A stretch of 64,000 nucleotides of DNA from Thermoplasmata archaeon. Its GTDB lineage: Archaea > Thermoplasmatota > Thermoplasmata > Thermoplasmatales > Thermoplasmataceae. The position numbers were made by a program, and so were the translations under genes. Positions 36,270-45,436 of the stretch are shown one piece after another; position 1 is the first letter of the stretch, and every line of letters starts with the position of its first letter. The notes beneath the pieces were generated by a model. The model had not been told where the DNA came from. It worked only from the letters and a program-made list of their open reading frames with translations, and ran no database searches. The stretch is from contig JAJZLU010000035.1 of assembly GCA_021850545.1 (NCBI GenBank), forward strand, positions 1 to 64,000, in the 5' to 3' direction.

Positions 36270-37239
36270 CTACTTTTTCACCTCTCATAGTATGGACGTA
36301 CAGCCCCAGGATCATAATTACAGAGAATACTGCTGATAATGCAACTTCAATGGCAGTTGAAATATTCAATAAACTAGATTTCTGGAATCCGCGAAGAAGC
36401 ATTTCTACTCCGAGGAAAGAAAGTATTGCGAAGAAAATCCATCTGATGTTCTTGTTTGTGATTTTCATGAGTATCTTTGCCCCGATAAATGATCCTATCA
36501 GGACTCCAAGAGCTGTCGCAGCAGCGAGAAATACCTGTATATAACCATTATACCAGTAAATTGAGCTCCCAGTTGCTGCAGTTATTCCTATCATGAAGTT
36601 GCTGGTTGTTGTTGTAACCTTCATTGGGAGGTTCATAGCCCAGTCCATCCCCAGCACCTTCAATGCCCCGCTCCCTATTCCCAACAGCCCCGAAATAACT
36701 CCGGCGAAGAACATGATGATTTCTGCAAGCCACCATCTGACCCCTTCGTAATCTACTTTCTTTTTGAGTCTCTTGTCATAATAAGAGCCTGCAAGTTGGA
36801 ACAGTTTTGTTGACCAATCCGCTTTCCTGGGAACAGGCTCTTCAAACTTTCCCCTCTGTACAGTGGGTATCAGGGAACCTAGCAGAACAATACCGAATAT
36901 TATGTAAATCAAATAAGAAAAGTTGTTGTTGTTTATGTACACAGCCGTAAGTGAACCAACAATAGCTCCTGCAGTAGTGGCAATTTCGAGCCCGATGCCA
37001 ATCTTAACGTTTGTAATCTTTTCTCTAGTGTATGCGCTTGCACTGCCGGCTGATGTCGCAATAGTGGAAACAAGGCTTGCACCAGTTGCGTAAATTATTG
37101 GCACACTGTAAAAGAGGGTAAGCAGCGGAACAAGAACAGTTGCACCACCGAGCCCGGTAAGTGAGCCGATAGTGCCGGCTGCGATGCCTCCAGCCATTAT
37201 TGAAAGGAATTTCAGTGCTATGTATAAGATAGCAGACAT
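36253..37239 (-). CDS. TauE/SafE family anion exporter
   Basis: A 328-residue protein with two repeats of four or so membrane helices. Motifs of the family are GGIAAGTIGSLTGLGGATVLVP near residues 14-35 (abbreviated) and VISGLLGIGSGALKV near 180. It is predicted to export sulfite, sulfonates or related anions. It is co-transcribed with the DUF1634 gene. In a sulfur-rich acidic habitat a sulfite export role would be plausible, but this is inference. Confidence 0.88.
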   Translation of the reverse strand: MSAILYIALKFLSIMAGGIAAGTIGSLTGLGGATVLVPLLTLFYSVPIIYATGASLVSTIATSAGSASAYTREKITNVKIGIGLEIATTAGAIVGSLTAVYINNNNFSYLIYIIFGIVLLGSLIPTVQRGKFEEPVPRKADWSTKLFQLAGSYYDKRLKKKVDYEGVRWWLAEIIMFFAGVISGLLGIGSGALKVLGMDWAMNLPMKVTTTTSNFMIGITAATGSSIYWYNGYIQVFLAAATALGVLIGSFIGAKILMKITNKNIRWIFFAILSFLGVEMLLRGFQKSSLLNISTAIEVALSAVFSVIMILGLYVHTMRGEKVDAKGN

Positions 37240-37384
37240 TCAACCTTGTATCGTTGCATACTATATATTAATCATTGAAAAGGCTGGAAAAGATGGGTTT
37301 GGAGGGTTTTTGCTAAAAATCCGATTCTTGTGATAAGTGCCATTTTTTAACTTATCCGAAGATTCCTTCTAAGTTCTAAATAGG

Positions 37385-39298
37385 TCACGAAACCTTACCT
37401 TGTGAGACTGTGAAAGACATTGTGGAGGAGAGATCACCATAGTATGCAATTATCCTGTACTTTCCATTTACAGGGATCTGTTGCAGTGAATTATCAGGAA
37501 CCAGAGTTATAGTGGCAGAGCTATTATTTTCCAAAGTCAAATTGCTGAAATGCCACAGATAACCATTGAGATTGGGCATTTGAGACCATGGGACGATCCT
37601 GTACATAACCTGGCCATAGGAAACATTGGTATGGACTAACCCAAGATTCAGGGTTATTGCAGTGATGTTCTGCCCATCTGATGAGCCTATGTTGATATTT
37701 CCAATACTTAATCCATTGGGCTGGCTATGGGACTCATGGTATGCGATAGGCACCCCTAAAAGTAATATGGCAAGGCATATAGCAATGGCCTTGTTCCTTC
37801 CGGGGAATGATGATATTCGTTTCGAACTCCCCCTGGTATCATTTCCGCTGATTTTTATCATTGCAGGGACAATTAACGCAATGATGGGCCAGAAAACTAC
37901 ATAGTCCAGCAGGAAGCGGTAATTGAAGAGGAATATGAGAAGTGGAAATGCGAGGAATGCTAACTTCAGCCTATCATAATAAACAATGTAAAGCATTAAA
38001 AATGAGGCAGACAGGCAGATCACAACTACTGTAAAGAACTCCCTTGAAAGTGGGGCGATGCCGAGGAAGCCCAGTTGTGAAGGCCCGAACCCTATACCCA
38101 TAAGAGGATCAAACCCGGGGGCCAGGATGGCCTGGAAAAACGAAGCAGGATTATTCAAAATGAATGGCACGTTAGGCAATAAGAATGCCAGCGCAGCGAA
38201 AAGTGCCCAGTAAATTGCCTCTTTTCGACCGAGTTCCCGGTAAACGAAAAACAGAAAAAAAGGAAAAATCAACCATGGAATCTGCTTTACTGCCATGGCC
38301 AATCCCATCGAAGCGCCTGACATTATGGGCTTCTTATAAGAGTAAATGGAAAACATAAGAAATACAACCCATACAATGTCTGGATATCCAAGTCCTGTTT
38401 GGATCAGATATGCTGGGTTCAACAGAAGTATGAATACCGGAAAAAGGGAAAGAAGCCTGGATTTTTCTCCGGAATAGGTCAGGAATAACATTACAGCAGG
38501 TATTGCATAGAGCGGCAGAAGAGTCACCGTGGGAGGCAACCCAAGGAAATGTGCTGGAACATATGCAATTAAAGAAAGTGCCGGATAACTGATGCTTGTA
38601 ACAAGACCCCCTGTTAGCAGAGGAGTCCCTATGCTTAACGGATAACCGGGAAGAGTGGAGTGGATATAGCCGAAAACGCCTGAGGTATTTGATGCAACAT
38701 AAGGATTGATTCCGCTCATCACAAGATGGGCGGAGTAGAAGTCTATAAGCATCTCATCGGTAGGATACGCAGGAGATCCATACCAGAAAGCGACTGCCCA
38801 GGTAATGGCCAGTGCAGATATTGGGATATAATACCAGTGTGCCAGACTCCTCGGCCTTTTCGCTTCCAGAAAGTAAATTATCACTAATGACGCTAGAAAA
38901 ACAAAAGTGAGGATAAATAAAATGGCTTCCAACACTGCTGGGAGAGTTCTGTAATGCTCAATCCTGGAAAGTGCAACTGGTACAAAAAAGTATAAGGCGT
39001 ACACCAGAATGCCTATTGGCGCAAGTTTAAAGGAGATCCTTTTTTTTCCAGCATTTGTATCCAAAATCGACCAGAGTTTCCGACCTGATGAAAGGGCTAC
39101 TTGGGGGAGTGGTTCAACAAGCCCACAAAGGAGGGATGCAAAACCGAGTACTATGAAAAGTGATTCTAATGAGATGAGAGCAATACCCTGGTAACCATAG
39201 AGACTCCAGAGAATCTGTGGCATTGCTATAAAAGCCGAACTTGCAGCTATGAAAGCAAGCCTAATGAATAAAGTAGAGGCCCTCTGGCTTTCATTCAC
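37385..39298 (-). CDS. Large polytopic membrane protein, GT-C glycosyltransferase-like
   Basis: A 637-residue protein with more than ten membrane helices and a periplasmic-type C-terminal beta domain (about 540-637) that includes N-x-S/T sequons. The acidic first loop YPTDEMLIDFYSAHLVMSG, before a long membrane part, resembles GT-C enzymes such as GT87 mannosyltransferases that use a polyprenyl-P-sugar. It overlaps the Dol-P-sugar synthase by 4 bases, which fits: that enzyme would make its donor. The specific linkage is unknown. Confidence 0.72.
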   Translation of the reverse strand: MNESQRASTLFIRLAFIAASSAFIAMPQILWSLYGYQGIALISLESLFIVLGFASLLCGLVEPLPQVALSSGRKLWSILDTNAGKKRISFKLAPIGILVYALYFFVPVALSRIEHYRTLPAVLEAILFILTFVFLASLVIIYFLEAKRPRSLAHWYYIPISALAITWAVAFWYGSPAYPTDEMLIDFYSAHLVMSGINPYVASNTSGVFGYIHSTLPGYPLSIGTPLLTGGLVTSISYPALSLIAYVPAHFLGLPPTVTLLPLYAIPAVMLFLTYSGEKSRLLSLFPVFILLLNPAYLIQTGLGYPDIVWVVFLMFSIYSYKKPIMSGASMGLAMAVKQIPWLIFPFFLFFVYRELGRKEAIYWALFAALAFLLPNVPFILNNPASFFQAILAPGFDPLMGIGFGPSQLGFLGIAPLSREFFTVVVICLSASFLMLYIVYYDRLKLAFLAFPLLIFLFNYRFLLDYVVFWPIIALIVPAMIKISGNDTRGSSKRISSFPGRNKAIAICLAILLLGVPIAYHESHSQPNGLSIGNINIGSSDGQNITAITLNLGLVHTNVSYGQVMYRIVPWSQMPNLNGYLWHFSNLTLENNSSATITLVPDNSLQQIPVNGKYRIIAYYGDLSSTMSFTVSQGKVS

Positions 39299-40380
39299 CT
39301 TTCACTTTCCCTCCAAACATAGAATGTTGAGGAGAGATAAGTTACGAGGAAAGCACATACTATTCCCACTAATTGTGCGATGCCAATTCCATAAATGCTT
39401 CCTTTATTGATAATGCCACTAGTTAACAGAAGGTAGAAGATTCCCGCATTAACCCCAATACCAAGCAAGCTGAAGAAATTGAATCTAGCAAGTCTGAATA
39501 GAAATGTGGTCTTTCCCGTTGTGGGCCTTTTCTTGAAAGTGAATCTGTCATTAAGCACAAAGTTGGAAACCACGCTGGCCTCCACTGCAAGTGGGCTAGC
39601 CGGGAATCCCATATAGCCATAGAGAAGGAAAAGTATGAGGTAGTTCACAAATACCCCCGATATACCCACAATGACATACCTGCCAATGTTGCCCTTCTTG
39701 AAAATTAGTGAGGCAAAATTCCCTATGTCGTTGAACTTCAGCTTGCTTTTTCCCTGTGACCGTTTCACAAACAAAATTGGATATTCAAAAACTTTGAAGC
39801 CGCTGCCTATAAGCCTTCTCATAATGTCAATCTGGCCGGCATATGAGGGACTGATTGGTTCTAAAAGATTGGAATCGAGCAAGAACTCCATGGCACTCGC
39901 TGAGTAAACCCTGAATCCGCTTGTGGCATCCCTTACCTTAGCAGAAAATGTAGATCTGAAAGCTATGTTGCCTCCAAGGCTGATGAGCCTTCTCTTTATT
40001 GTGTCCCTGTTCTTTCCCCCAGGCACGTAACGGGAGCCAACAACAAGATCTGCATGTTTTTCTGATGCAGCCTTGAGAAGGTCAGGGACATAGGATGGAT
40101 CATGTGAAAAATCTGAATCCATAACAACAGCGTATTTGCAGGATGAGGGAAGCCTCTTGAACCCTTCAAGTATTGCTGAGACAAGCCCCATTCTCCTGTT
40201 CCTTTCAACAAGGTGAACGTTGCTCCAAGAGCTGCATACTTGCTGTGTGCCATCAGTGCTGCCATCATCCACAACATACACTGTGTAGCTTTCCAGCCTC
40301 GGAAGAAGGATTTCCAGATTTGCCCTTTCGTTGACCACAGGCAATATTATGGCAACGTTGTCAACCTCAGGACCAGCCAT
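39295..40380 (-). CDS. Dolichol-phosphate sugar synthase fused to a GtrA domain
   Basis: A 361-residue fusion. Residues 1-230 form a DPM1-like GT2 domain with VVDDGSTDG (D38, D39) and the metal-binding DSD at 88-90. Residues about 232-355 form a GtrA-like four-helix membrane domain (GRYVIVGISGVFVNYLILFL). It makes polyprenyl-phosphate-mannose or -glucose and may flip it. It is divergent from pdxS and co-transcribed with the GT-C protein downstream. Such fusions are common in archaea. Confidence 0.9.
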   Translation of the reverse strand: MAGPEVDNVAIILPVVNERANLEILLPRLESYTVYVVDDGSTDGTQQVCSSWSNVHLVERNRRMGLVSAILEGFKRLPSSCKYAVVMDSDFSHDPSYVPDLLKAASEKHADLVVGSRYVPGGKNRDTIKRRLISLGGNIAFRSTFSAKVRDATSGFRVYSASAMEFLLDSNLLEPISPSYAGQIDIMRRLIGSGFKVFEYPILFVKRSQGKSKLKFNDIGNFASLIFKKGNIGRYVIVGISGVFVNYLILFLLYGYMGFPASPLAVEASVVSNFVLNDRFTFKKRPTTGKTTFLFRLARFNFFSLLGIGVNAGIFYLLLTSGIINKGSIYGIGIAQLVGIVCAFLVTYLSSTFYVWRESER

Positions 40381-40491
40381 TATTATTCGAATGAGTTATG
40401 TATGTTTAGGTTTAAAGCTTTGGGCTGTAAAGTCGGAATTTGTTTACAAAAAGCGTATTTTTGAGGTTTTTTGTTCGCTCCTATAAAGGTA

Positions 40492-40522
40492 TTTATAACC
40501 TTTTCCTATCCAATAGGGATAG
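40492..40522 (+). promoter_or_regulatory. pdxS promoter with inverted repeat at the transcription start
   Basis: A TATA box TTTATAA (40492-40498) lies about 28-30 bases upstream of ATG 40525, so the 5' leader is short or absent. The inverted repeat CTATCC (40506-40511) / GGATAG (40517-40522) covers the likely start of transcription and could be a repressor site. No regulator is identified. Confidence 0.5.
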
Positions 40523-40524
40523 AC

Positions 40525-41535
40525 ATGTCCACAGACATCTCACAATTGAGATTTGGCGAGGAACTCATAAAGAGAGGATTTGCCAAAATGACAAAGGGCG
40601 GCGTTATCATGGACGTTACAACTGCAGAGCAGGCAAGAATTGCCGAGGATGCAGGCGCAGTTTCCGTTATGGCCCTCGAGAGAGTTCCAGCAGACATCAG
40701 GGCAGCGGGCGGAGTCGCCAGAATGGCTGACCCGGAGAAAATAAAGGAAATTTTGGATGCAGTTTCAATTCCTGTCATGGCAAAGGTCAGAATCGGCCAC
40801 GTATCCGAGGGTTACACTCTTGAGGCCCTGGGAGTCGATATGCTTGATGAGAGTGAGGTGCTTACCCCCGCAGATCCTTTTTTCCACGTTTACAAGAAAC
40901 AGCTCAAGGTACCGGTTGTATGCGGTGCCAGGACACTTCCAGAAGCAGTGAGAAGAATTGTTGAGGGCGCAGCCATGATCCGTACCAAGGGAGAAGCTGG
41001 AACCGGAAACGTTGTGGAAGCCGTTAGGCACATCAGAATGGTCAATGAGGAGATCGGGATCGTAAAGGATCTTAGCCAAGAGGAACTTAAGAAAGTTGCA
41101 GAGAGGATTGCAGAGAATTACAGGGTCCTGAGGAAAACTGCCTCACAAGACCTCTTTGGGGATGAAAATTATCTCACAGGATACAACCTGTTTTATGGGC
41201 AGAACCTGGAAAAGATGGAAGCGGAAGTCCTGAAAGTCCTAAAGGAAGTGAGGAGACTTGGCAGGCTACCCGTGGTCAATTTCGCAGCGGGCGGAGTTGC
41301 TACACCTGCTGATGGTGCACTGATGATGAAGCTTGGCATGGATGGAGTTTTCGTCGGAAGTGGAATCTTCAAGTCCGAGGATCCAAAGAGAATGGCCAGG
41401 GCTGTAGTTGAAGCAGTTGAAAACTACGAAGATTACAAGATCATAGGAAATGTCTCTTCTGGCCTGCCAGGGATGCAGGGCTTGGACATAGAACAGATGC
41501 CCAAGGAAATGAGGCTCCAGGAAAGAGGTTGGTAA
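40525..41535 (+). CDS. pdxS: Pyridoxal 5'-phosphate synthase subunit PdxS
   Basis: Makes PLP from ribose 5-P, glyceraldehyde 3-P and ammonia (with PdxT glutaminase). A (beta-alpha)8 barrel of 336 residues from ATG 40525, which fits the promoter and the conserved N-terminus [20 protein letters not shown]; an in-frame ATG at 40471 lies upstream of the TATA box and is rejected. The catalytic lysines are in VMAKVRIGH and [10 protein letters not shown]. The partner gene pdxT is not adjacent; the next gene is a DUF92 protein. Confidence 0.95.
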   Translation: MSTDISQLRFGEELIKRGFAKMTKGGVIMDVTTAEQARIAEDAGAVSVMALERVPADIRAAGGVARMADPEKIKEILDAVSIPVMAKVRIGHVSEGYTLEALGVDMLDESEVLTPADPFFHVYKKQLKVPVVCGARTLPEAVRRIVEGAAMIRTKGEAGTGNVVEAVRHIRMVNEEIGIVKDLSQEELKKVAERIAENYRVLRKTASQDLFGDENYLTGYNLFYGQNLEKMEAEVLKVLKEVRRLGRLPVVNFAAGGVATPADGALMMKLGMDGVFVGSGIFKSEDPKRMARAVVEAVENYEDYKIIGNVSSGLPGMQGLDIEQMPKEMRLQERGW

Positions 41536-41547
41536 TCCATCTACAGT

Positions 41548-42276
41548 TTGCTTGACACAATACTGATACTTGCCATACTGGCAGTGCTCTTTGCTGTATC
41601 CAGGTTATTTAATATCTTTGACCTGAAAGGGACAACCGCAGCCCTTATAGTTGGACTCATAGTGGCCTTTTTTGGCTCCATCGACTGGCTCGTGGTCCTT
41701 CTTGTATTCGCCATTAGTTCGCACTTTGCAACAAAGGCTTATTTCGATGTCAAGAAGAAGCAGCATGTACAGGAGGGGATTGCCGGTGAAAGGCGAGTTT
41801 CAAATGTTTTCTACGCTGCACTAATTGGAATTGCCATCGCATCACTTAATCTGACAAGCATGTTTGCGCATTCCATTTATTTCCATTATTTCGAGCTATT
41901 TTCAGTTTCCCTCGCCGTTGTTAATTCTGATACGTTTGCTTCGGAGATTGGCCAGATTGACAAAAGAGTCTATATGATAACAACCCTGAAGAGAACTACC
42001 CCAGGCATAAACGGTGGAATTTCCCTGACAGGGGAGGTGGCTGCCCTTTTCGGGGCATTTGTCGTTGCCATTACCTATGGCCTGTTGAACCTGTCTGGCA
42101 CAAGCCTTGAAAGGATTCTTCTGGTTGGGGCCCTTGGTTTCCTCGGGTGCCAGATAGACAGCATCCTTGGCGCAACATTAGAGAACAGGAATAAACTCAG
42201 CAAGGGAGAAGTGAATTTTCTGGCTTCCCTTTTTTCAGTGATCATTGCGATACCAGTTCTTTTCTTTGCTTTCTGA
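41548..42276 (+). CDS. DUF92 family membrane protein
   Basis: A 242-residue integral membrane protein with about seven helices. It matches the DUF92/TMEM19 family, whose plant member VTE6 is a phytyl-phosphate kinase; archaeal members may phosphorylate isoprenoid phosphates such as geranylgeranyl-P. Family marks are VVNSDTFASEIGQ and TPGINGGISLTGEVAALFGA. The start is TTG 41548, 12 bases after pdxS, so the two are probably co-transcribed. The isoprenoid role is inference. Confidence 0.8.
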   Translation: MLDTILILAILAVLFAVSRLFNIFDLKGTTAALIVGLIVAFFGSIDWLVVLLVFAISSHFATKAYFDVKKKQHVQEGIAGERRVSNVFYAALIGIAIASLNLTSMFAHSIYFHYFELFSVSLAVVNSDTFASEIGQIDKRVYMITTLKRTTPGINGGISLTGEVAALFGAFVVAITYGLLNLSGTSLERILLVGALGFLGCQIDSILGATLENRNKLSKGEVNFLASLFSVIIAIPVLFFAF

Positions 42277-42430
42277 TTAAACTTGATACCTTTTCCATTA
42301 ATTCCATTTTAACGAAATGCTATTAACTCAGCAAAAGGATCCCATATTAGATTAAGAATAGAAAGTGCATGAATTGCAGAATTAAAAAAAACAGTACATC
42401 AAATAAATAGAAAAATTTGGAATTAAAGGT

Positions 42431-43069
42431 TTATTGTTTTGTGAGCAGGATGAACCCGTTAGATGAATCGGCCCCTGCGGCTGCATTTATGACCACAAAC
42501 AGCCCCTGTCCCTTTGTCATTAGCTTAAGGGCGGTGGCATTAAGTTCCACAGAAAAGTTGAAGGTGTACTTTCCTCCAGTATAGGTAACGTTCTTCGTGA
42601 ATGAGTGGAACAGCTGGTAGGTTATGTTCTGGTAGGTGTATGTGGTTGCCAGCCTTGATGCATTCTGCACAATCGAACTGTTAACAGAACTATTGAGAGT
42701 TATTCCCGATTTGAGGGTCTGATTGACCAACTGGTTATAGACCTGAGTATAAGTCACATTGTATGTTGAGTTATAGGCACTGAGATTCTGAACAGCAGGT
42801 GCAATGACCGTGAGGTTCATGCCTCCTGACGCAGTAGTTGCTGTAATGGTCATGGAAAATGACACATTAGTCGTGGAATCGGTCACATTAGCCGTGTATG
42901 TCTGGTTGGAAGCGTTATAATAACCGCTTACGCCACTGGAAGTTATGCCCGTCACGGCAGTTCCTGAAGCCTTTGAAGATATTATGTGGGATGTCCCAAA
43001 GGCTCCGCCGATTATTAACACAGTTAGTACCAGGAACCCAATCCATCCTTTGATATTGCTGCTTGCCAT
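42431..43069 (-). CDS. Single-pass exported protein with very dense N-glycosylation sequons
   Basis: A 212-residue protein. The N-terminal helix GWIGFLVLTVLIIGGAFG (residues 8-25) acts as a signal anchor. The rest is Ser/Thr/Asn-rich and has 16 N-x-S/T sequons, concentrated between residues 50 and 185, so it is likely heavily N-glycosylated by AglB. No redox motif is visible. It lies 7 bases downstream of the crotonase-like gene at the end of the cytochrome b/Rieske run. I do not recognise a family; function unknown. Confidence 0.7.
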   Translation of the reverse strand: MASSNIKGWIGFLVLTVLIIGGAFGTSHIISSKASGTAVTGITSSGVSGYYNASNQTYTANVTDSTTNVSFSMTITATTASGGMNLTVIAPAVQNLSAYNSTYNVTYTQVYNQLVNQTLKSGITLNSSVNSSIVQNASRLATTYTYQNITYQLFHSFTKNVTYTGGKYTFNFSVELNATALKLMTKGQGLFVVINAAAGADSSNGFILLTKQ

Positions 43070-43076
43070 TTTAATT

Positions 43077-43757
43077 TCAAACTCCTATTTCCTTTGATTT
43101 CGTTATATCCGTTTTGCTGCTGTTTATTTTAGACAAGAGGGCAAGGTGCTCCTCTCCGAGTGTCTCCCTAATCTGCCTCATTCGGCTCTTTCTCCTAAGA
43201 ACTATCTTGAAGCTGCTGGTTTCTTGAATCAAAGTCTTAGACTCCCCAAGTAGATCCGATGAAGGAAAAACATAGTCGCAGTTTATGCCCTCTAGCGCCT
43301 TCCTGACCTCTGTTTTCTGGAATTTTAAGGAAGTCATGGAGCCACCCATTGAGAACATATACTGTTTAGTGAATCCAAGCTTTGCTTCTGGAGCCCCGAT
43401 TATTGTGTCACATAGAAGGGCCAGCTCGTAGCCAATGTCGATTGCATTTCCGTTGACAATGGCATAGAGGGGCTTTTCAATAGAGTAAATTATGGATGCG
43501 AGCGCCCTAAGTGAATTAAGCATTTCAAAAGGTTTGTCCCATCCAAGAAGTTCCGTTGCGAATATTTCATTCTGGCCTGTAATGGCGATGCTTTCCACAG
43601 CTGGATCAATGGAGGCGGTGCTCAAAGCCATCATGAGTTCATCAATAGTTTCCTTCCTTATTTTTCCAGAGGAGGAGCTTCTCAGGACTATTAGTCCCAC
43701 TTCGTCCTCTCTCCAGAAGGAGATCTCTTCAAAGCCCTTTACTCTTATATCACTCAT
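43077..43757 (-). CDS. Degenerate crotonase (enoyl-CoA hydratase-like) protein
   Basis: A 226-residue crotonase-fold protein. YAIVNGNAIDIGYELALLCD (residues 98-117) aligns with the family NGxAxGGGxEL segment, but two of the three glycines are replaced by D107 and I108. The C-terminus is short. It may have lost CoA-hydratase activity. It overlaps the cytochrome b gene by 8 bases, so it is co-transcribed with the respiratory genes; the reason is unknown. Confidence 0.7.
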   Translation of the reverse strand: MSDIRVKGFEEISFWREDEVGLIVLRSSSSGKIRKETIDELMMALSTASIDPAVESIAITGQNEIFATELLGWDKPFEMLNSLRALASIIYSIEKPLYAIVNGNAIDIGYELALLCDTIIGAPEAKLGFTKQYMFSMGGSMTSLKFQKTEVRKALEGINCDYVFPSSDLLGESKTLIQETSSFKIVLRRKSRMRQIRETLGEEHLALLSKINSSKTDITKSKEIGV

Positions 43758-45423
43758 CGTAGAACGCTGCCCTGTAAATTCTCATTATTGTCCCTGCAAA
43801 GACGAGGATAAATCCGAGGCCTATCCCAAATTCGGCATTTGGCACTGAACCGATAGGATCGAGCTGCATAATGAGATATATGATTGCTATTGTCCCAATA
43901 GTAAGCAATGCAGATAGAACCATTGCCACATTCTTGCTGAGGTGGAAGGTATTCTCGCTCTCAATTTTCTTCTCACTCTCAAGGGAAAGGTTTGCAGATT
44001 TCATTGTACCGATTGCGCCGAATACCATTACTCCCCCCGTGAACAGAGAGGTAAGAATATTGAGCCCACTGGTATGTACAAGTGTTGCAGTGAAATTTTG
44101 CCCAAAGTTGTATGCTGCGAACATCAGGATAAATAGGAATAAGAGGAAAGATGTGGTAATCTTGCTTGTACTGACCTTGAACTTTCCCTTTTTGTAAAGC
44201 CTGGAGAGCAAGGTAACCCCTGCCACAACTATTATGAAAGGCGGAACAAAGACTGCTGCAACTTCCCAGTTGGGTATCTGGACTCCCGGTGTGAGCGCTC
44301 CCCAAGCTGAAAGTATAGCCATGTATAAAATTCCCAGTATTCCAAATGACGTAACTAGTGGCCTTGAAAGAGGATGGAGGTCATCTGTGACATCTATGAA
44401 TGGAAGAAGAAGGAAATAAACCAGCGGGACAATTCCAAATACAGCAGTAGCTGCAAGTGCTGAAAGTGGCCCTGCGGCGCTGAACATTTCAAAATCCACT
44501 GCCTTATAAACAAAGAGGAGGAACCATGGCGGGTATGCGGGAACATATGCGGCCAGGGGGCTGCTTGGCGAAACCTGCGGGAATGGAGAGAAGAGTGCAG
44601 GCACATTCGGAAGAAGCGCAATTACTGATGGGATTATCATAAGAAGACCAAAACTGTACATAGCCAGTTGTGTCATGAATCCAAAGTTGTAAGGATACCA
44701 TTTTCTGTGCTTCTCTTCTTCGGTATCAACTGCCGGTGCCTTGTGATTCACGTCCTTATGTGATGGCATTATTCCGTTTGCTTCTGCAAGCCAGAAGTGT
44801 GCGCCGAATAATACTCCAATCAGGAGCACCAGTATAACGTGCCAGGCGAGCATGTGTATGAACAGGCTGGTTGACGTGCCGTTTCCGAAGAATATTGCTT
44901 CAAGTGAATTGCCTAGGAATGGAGTAGCCTGGGCGATCCCTCTGCCCACGTCTGTCGCATCTGCAGACAGTACATCCCCAGTCATTGAATAACCAAAGAA
45001 ACCGACGCCGATTGTAACTGCGAGCAGAAGCACCCCGATTATCCACTGCATCTGCCTTGGTTTCTTATATGAACCGAAGAAGTAATTCCTGTACATATGG
45101 ACATATATGAGGAAAATCATTGCATACGCACCGTACAGGTGTGTTGTTAGCATGAAAGAACCGAATGGGATTGAAGTGATGATCGCCTCGGTAGATATAT
45201 AAGCCTCAGACGGGTTGTAATAGAGCAGTAGAAGAAGCCCAGTTATTATCTGGTAGACGAAAGCCATGCTTATCAGGGCCCCAGTCCAGTACCAAATGCC
45301 TCCCCTCTTCCTCATGTAATCTGGAACTTTTTTTAAGGGGAGTTCCTCGATATGCATCACGTCTGGCCCAAGTATTTCTCCTTTCTTGGGCAGTTTTATG
45401 AGTTTAAATTTACTGTCTGCCAT
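43750..45423 (-). CDS. Cytochrome b of a Rieske/cytochrome b complex
   Basis: A 557-residue integral membrane protein. H95 and H109, and H195 and H209, are each 14 residues apart, as needed for the two b hemes in a four-helix bundle. A C-terminal extension of further membrane helices follows. At the Qo-site position the protein has PPWF (298-301), where most cytochromes b have PEWY. It should oxidise quinol and pass electrons to the Rieske protein encoded just upstream (13-base gap). Electron acceptor genes (oxidase, blue copper protein) are not in the window. Confidence 0.9.
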   Translation of the reverse strand: MADSKFKLIKLPKKGEILGPDVMHIEELPLKKVPDYMRKRGGIWYWTGALISMAFVYQIITGLLLLLYYNPSEAYISTEAIITSIPFGSFMLTTHLYGAYAMIFLIYVHMYRNYFFGSYKKPRQMQWIIGVLLLAVTIGVGFFGYSMTGDVLSADATDVGRGIAQATPFLGNSLEAIFFGNGTSTSLFIHMLAWHVILVLLIGVLFGAHFWLAEANGIMPSHKDVNHKAPAVDTEEEKHRKWYPYNFGFMTQLAMYSFGLLMIIPSVIALLPNVPALFSPFPQVSPSSPLAAYVPAYPPWFLLFVYKAVDFEMFSAAGPLSALAATAVFGIVPLVYFLLLPFIDVTDDLHPLSRPLVTSFGILGILYMAILSAWGALTPGVQIPNWEVAAVFVPPFIIVVAGVTLLSRLYKKGKFKVSTSKITTSFLLFLFILMFAAYNFGQNFTATLVHTSGLNILTSLFTGGVMVFGAIGTMKSANLSLESEKKIESENTFHLSKNVAMVLSALLTIGTIAIIYLIMQLDPIGSVPNAEFGIGLGFILVFAGTIMRIYRAAFYDE

Positions 45424-45436
45424 TTAAAATACCTCT

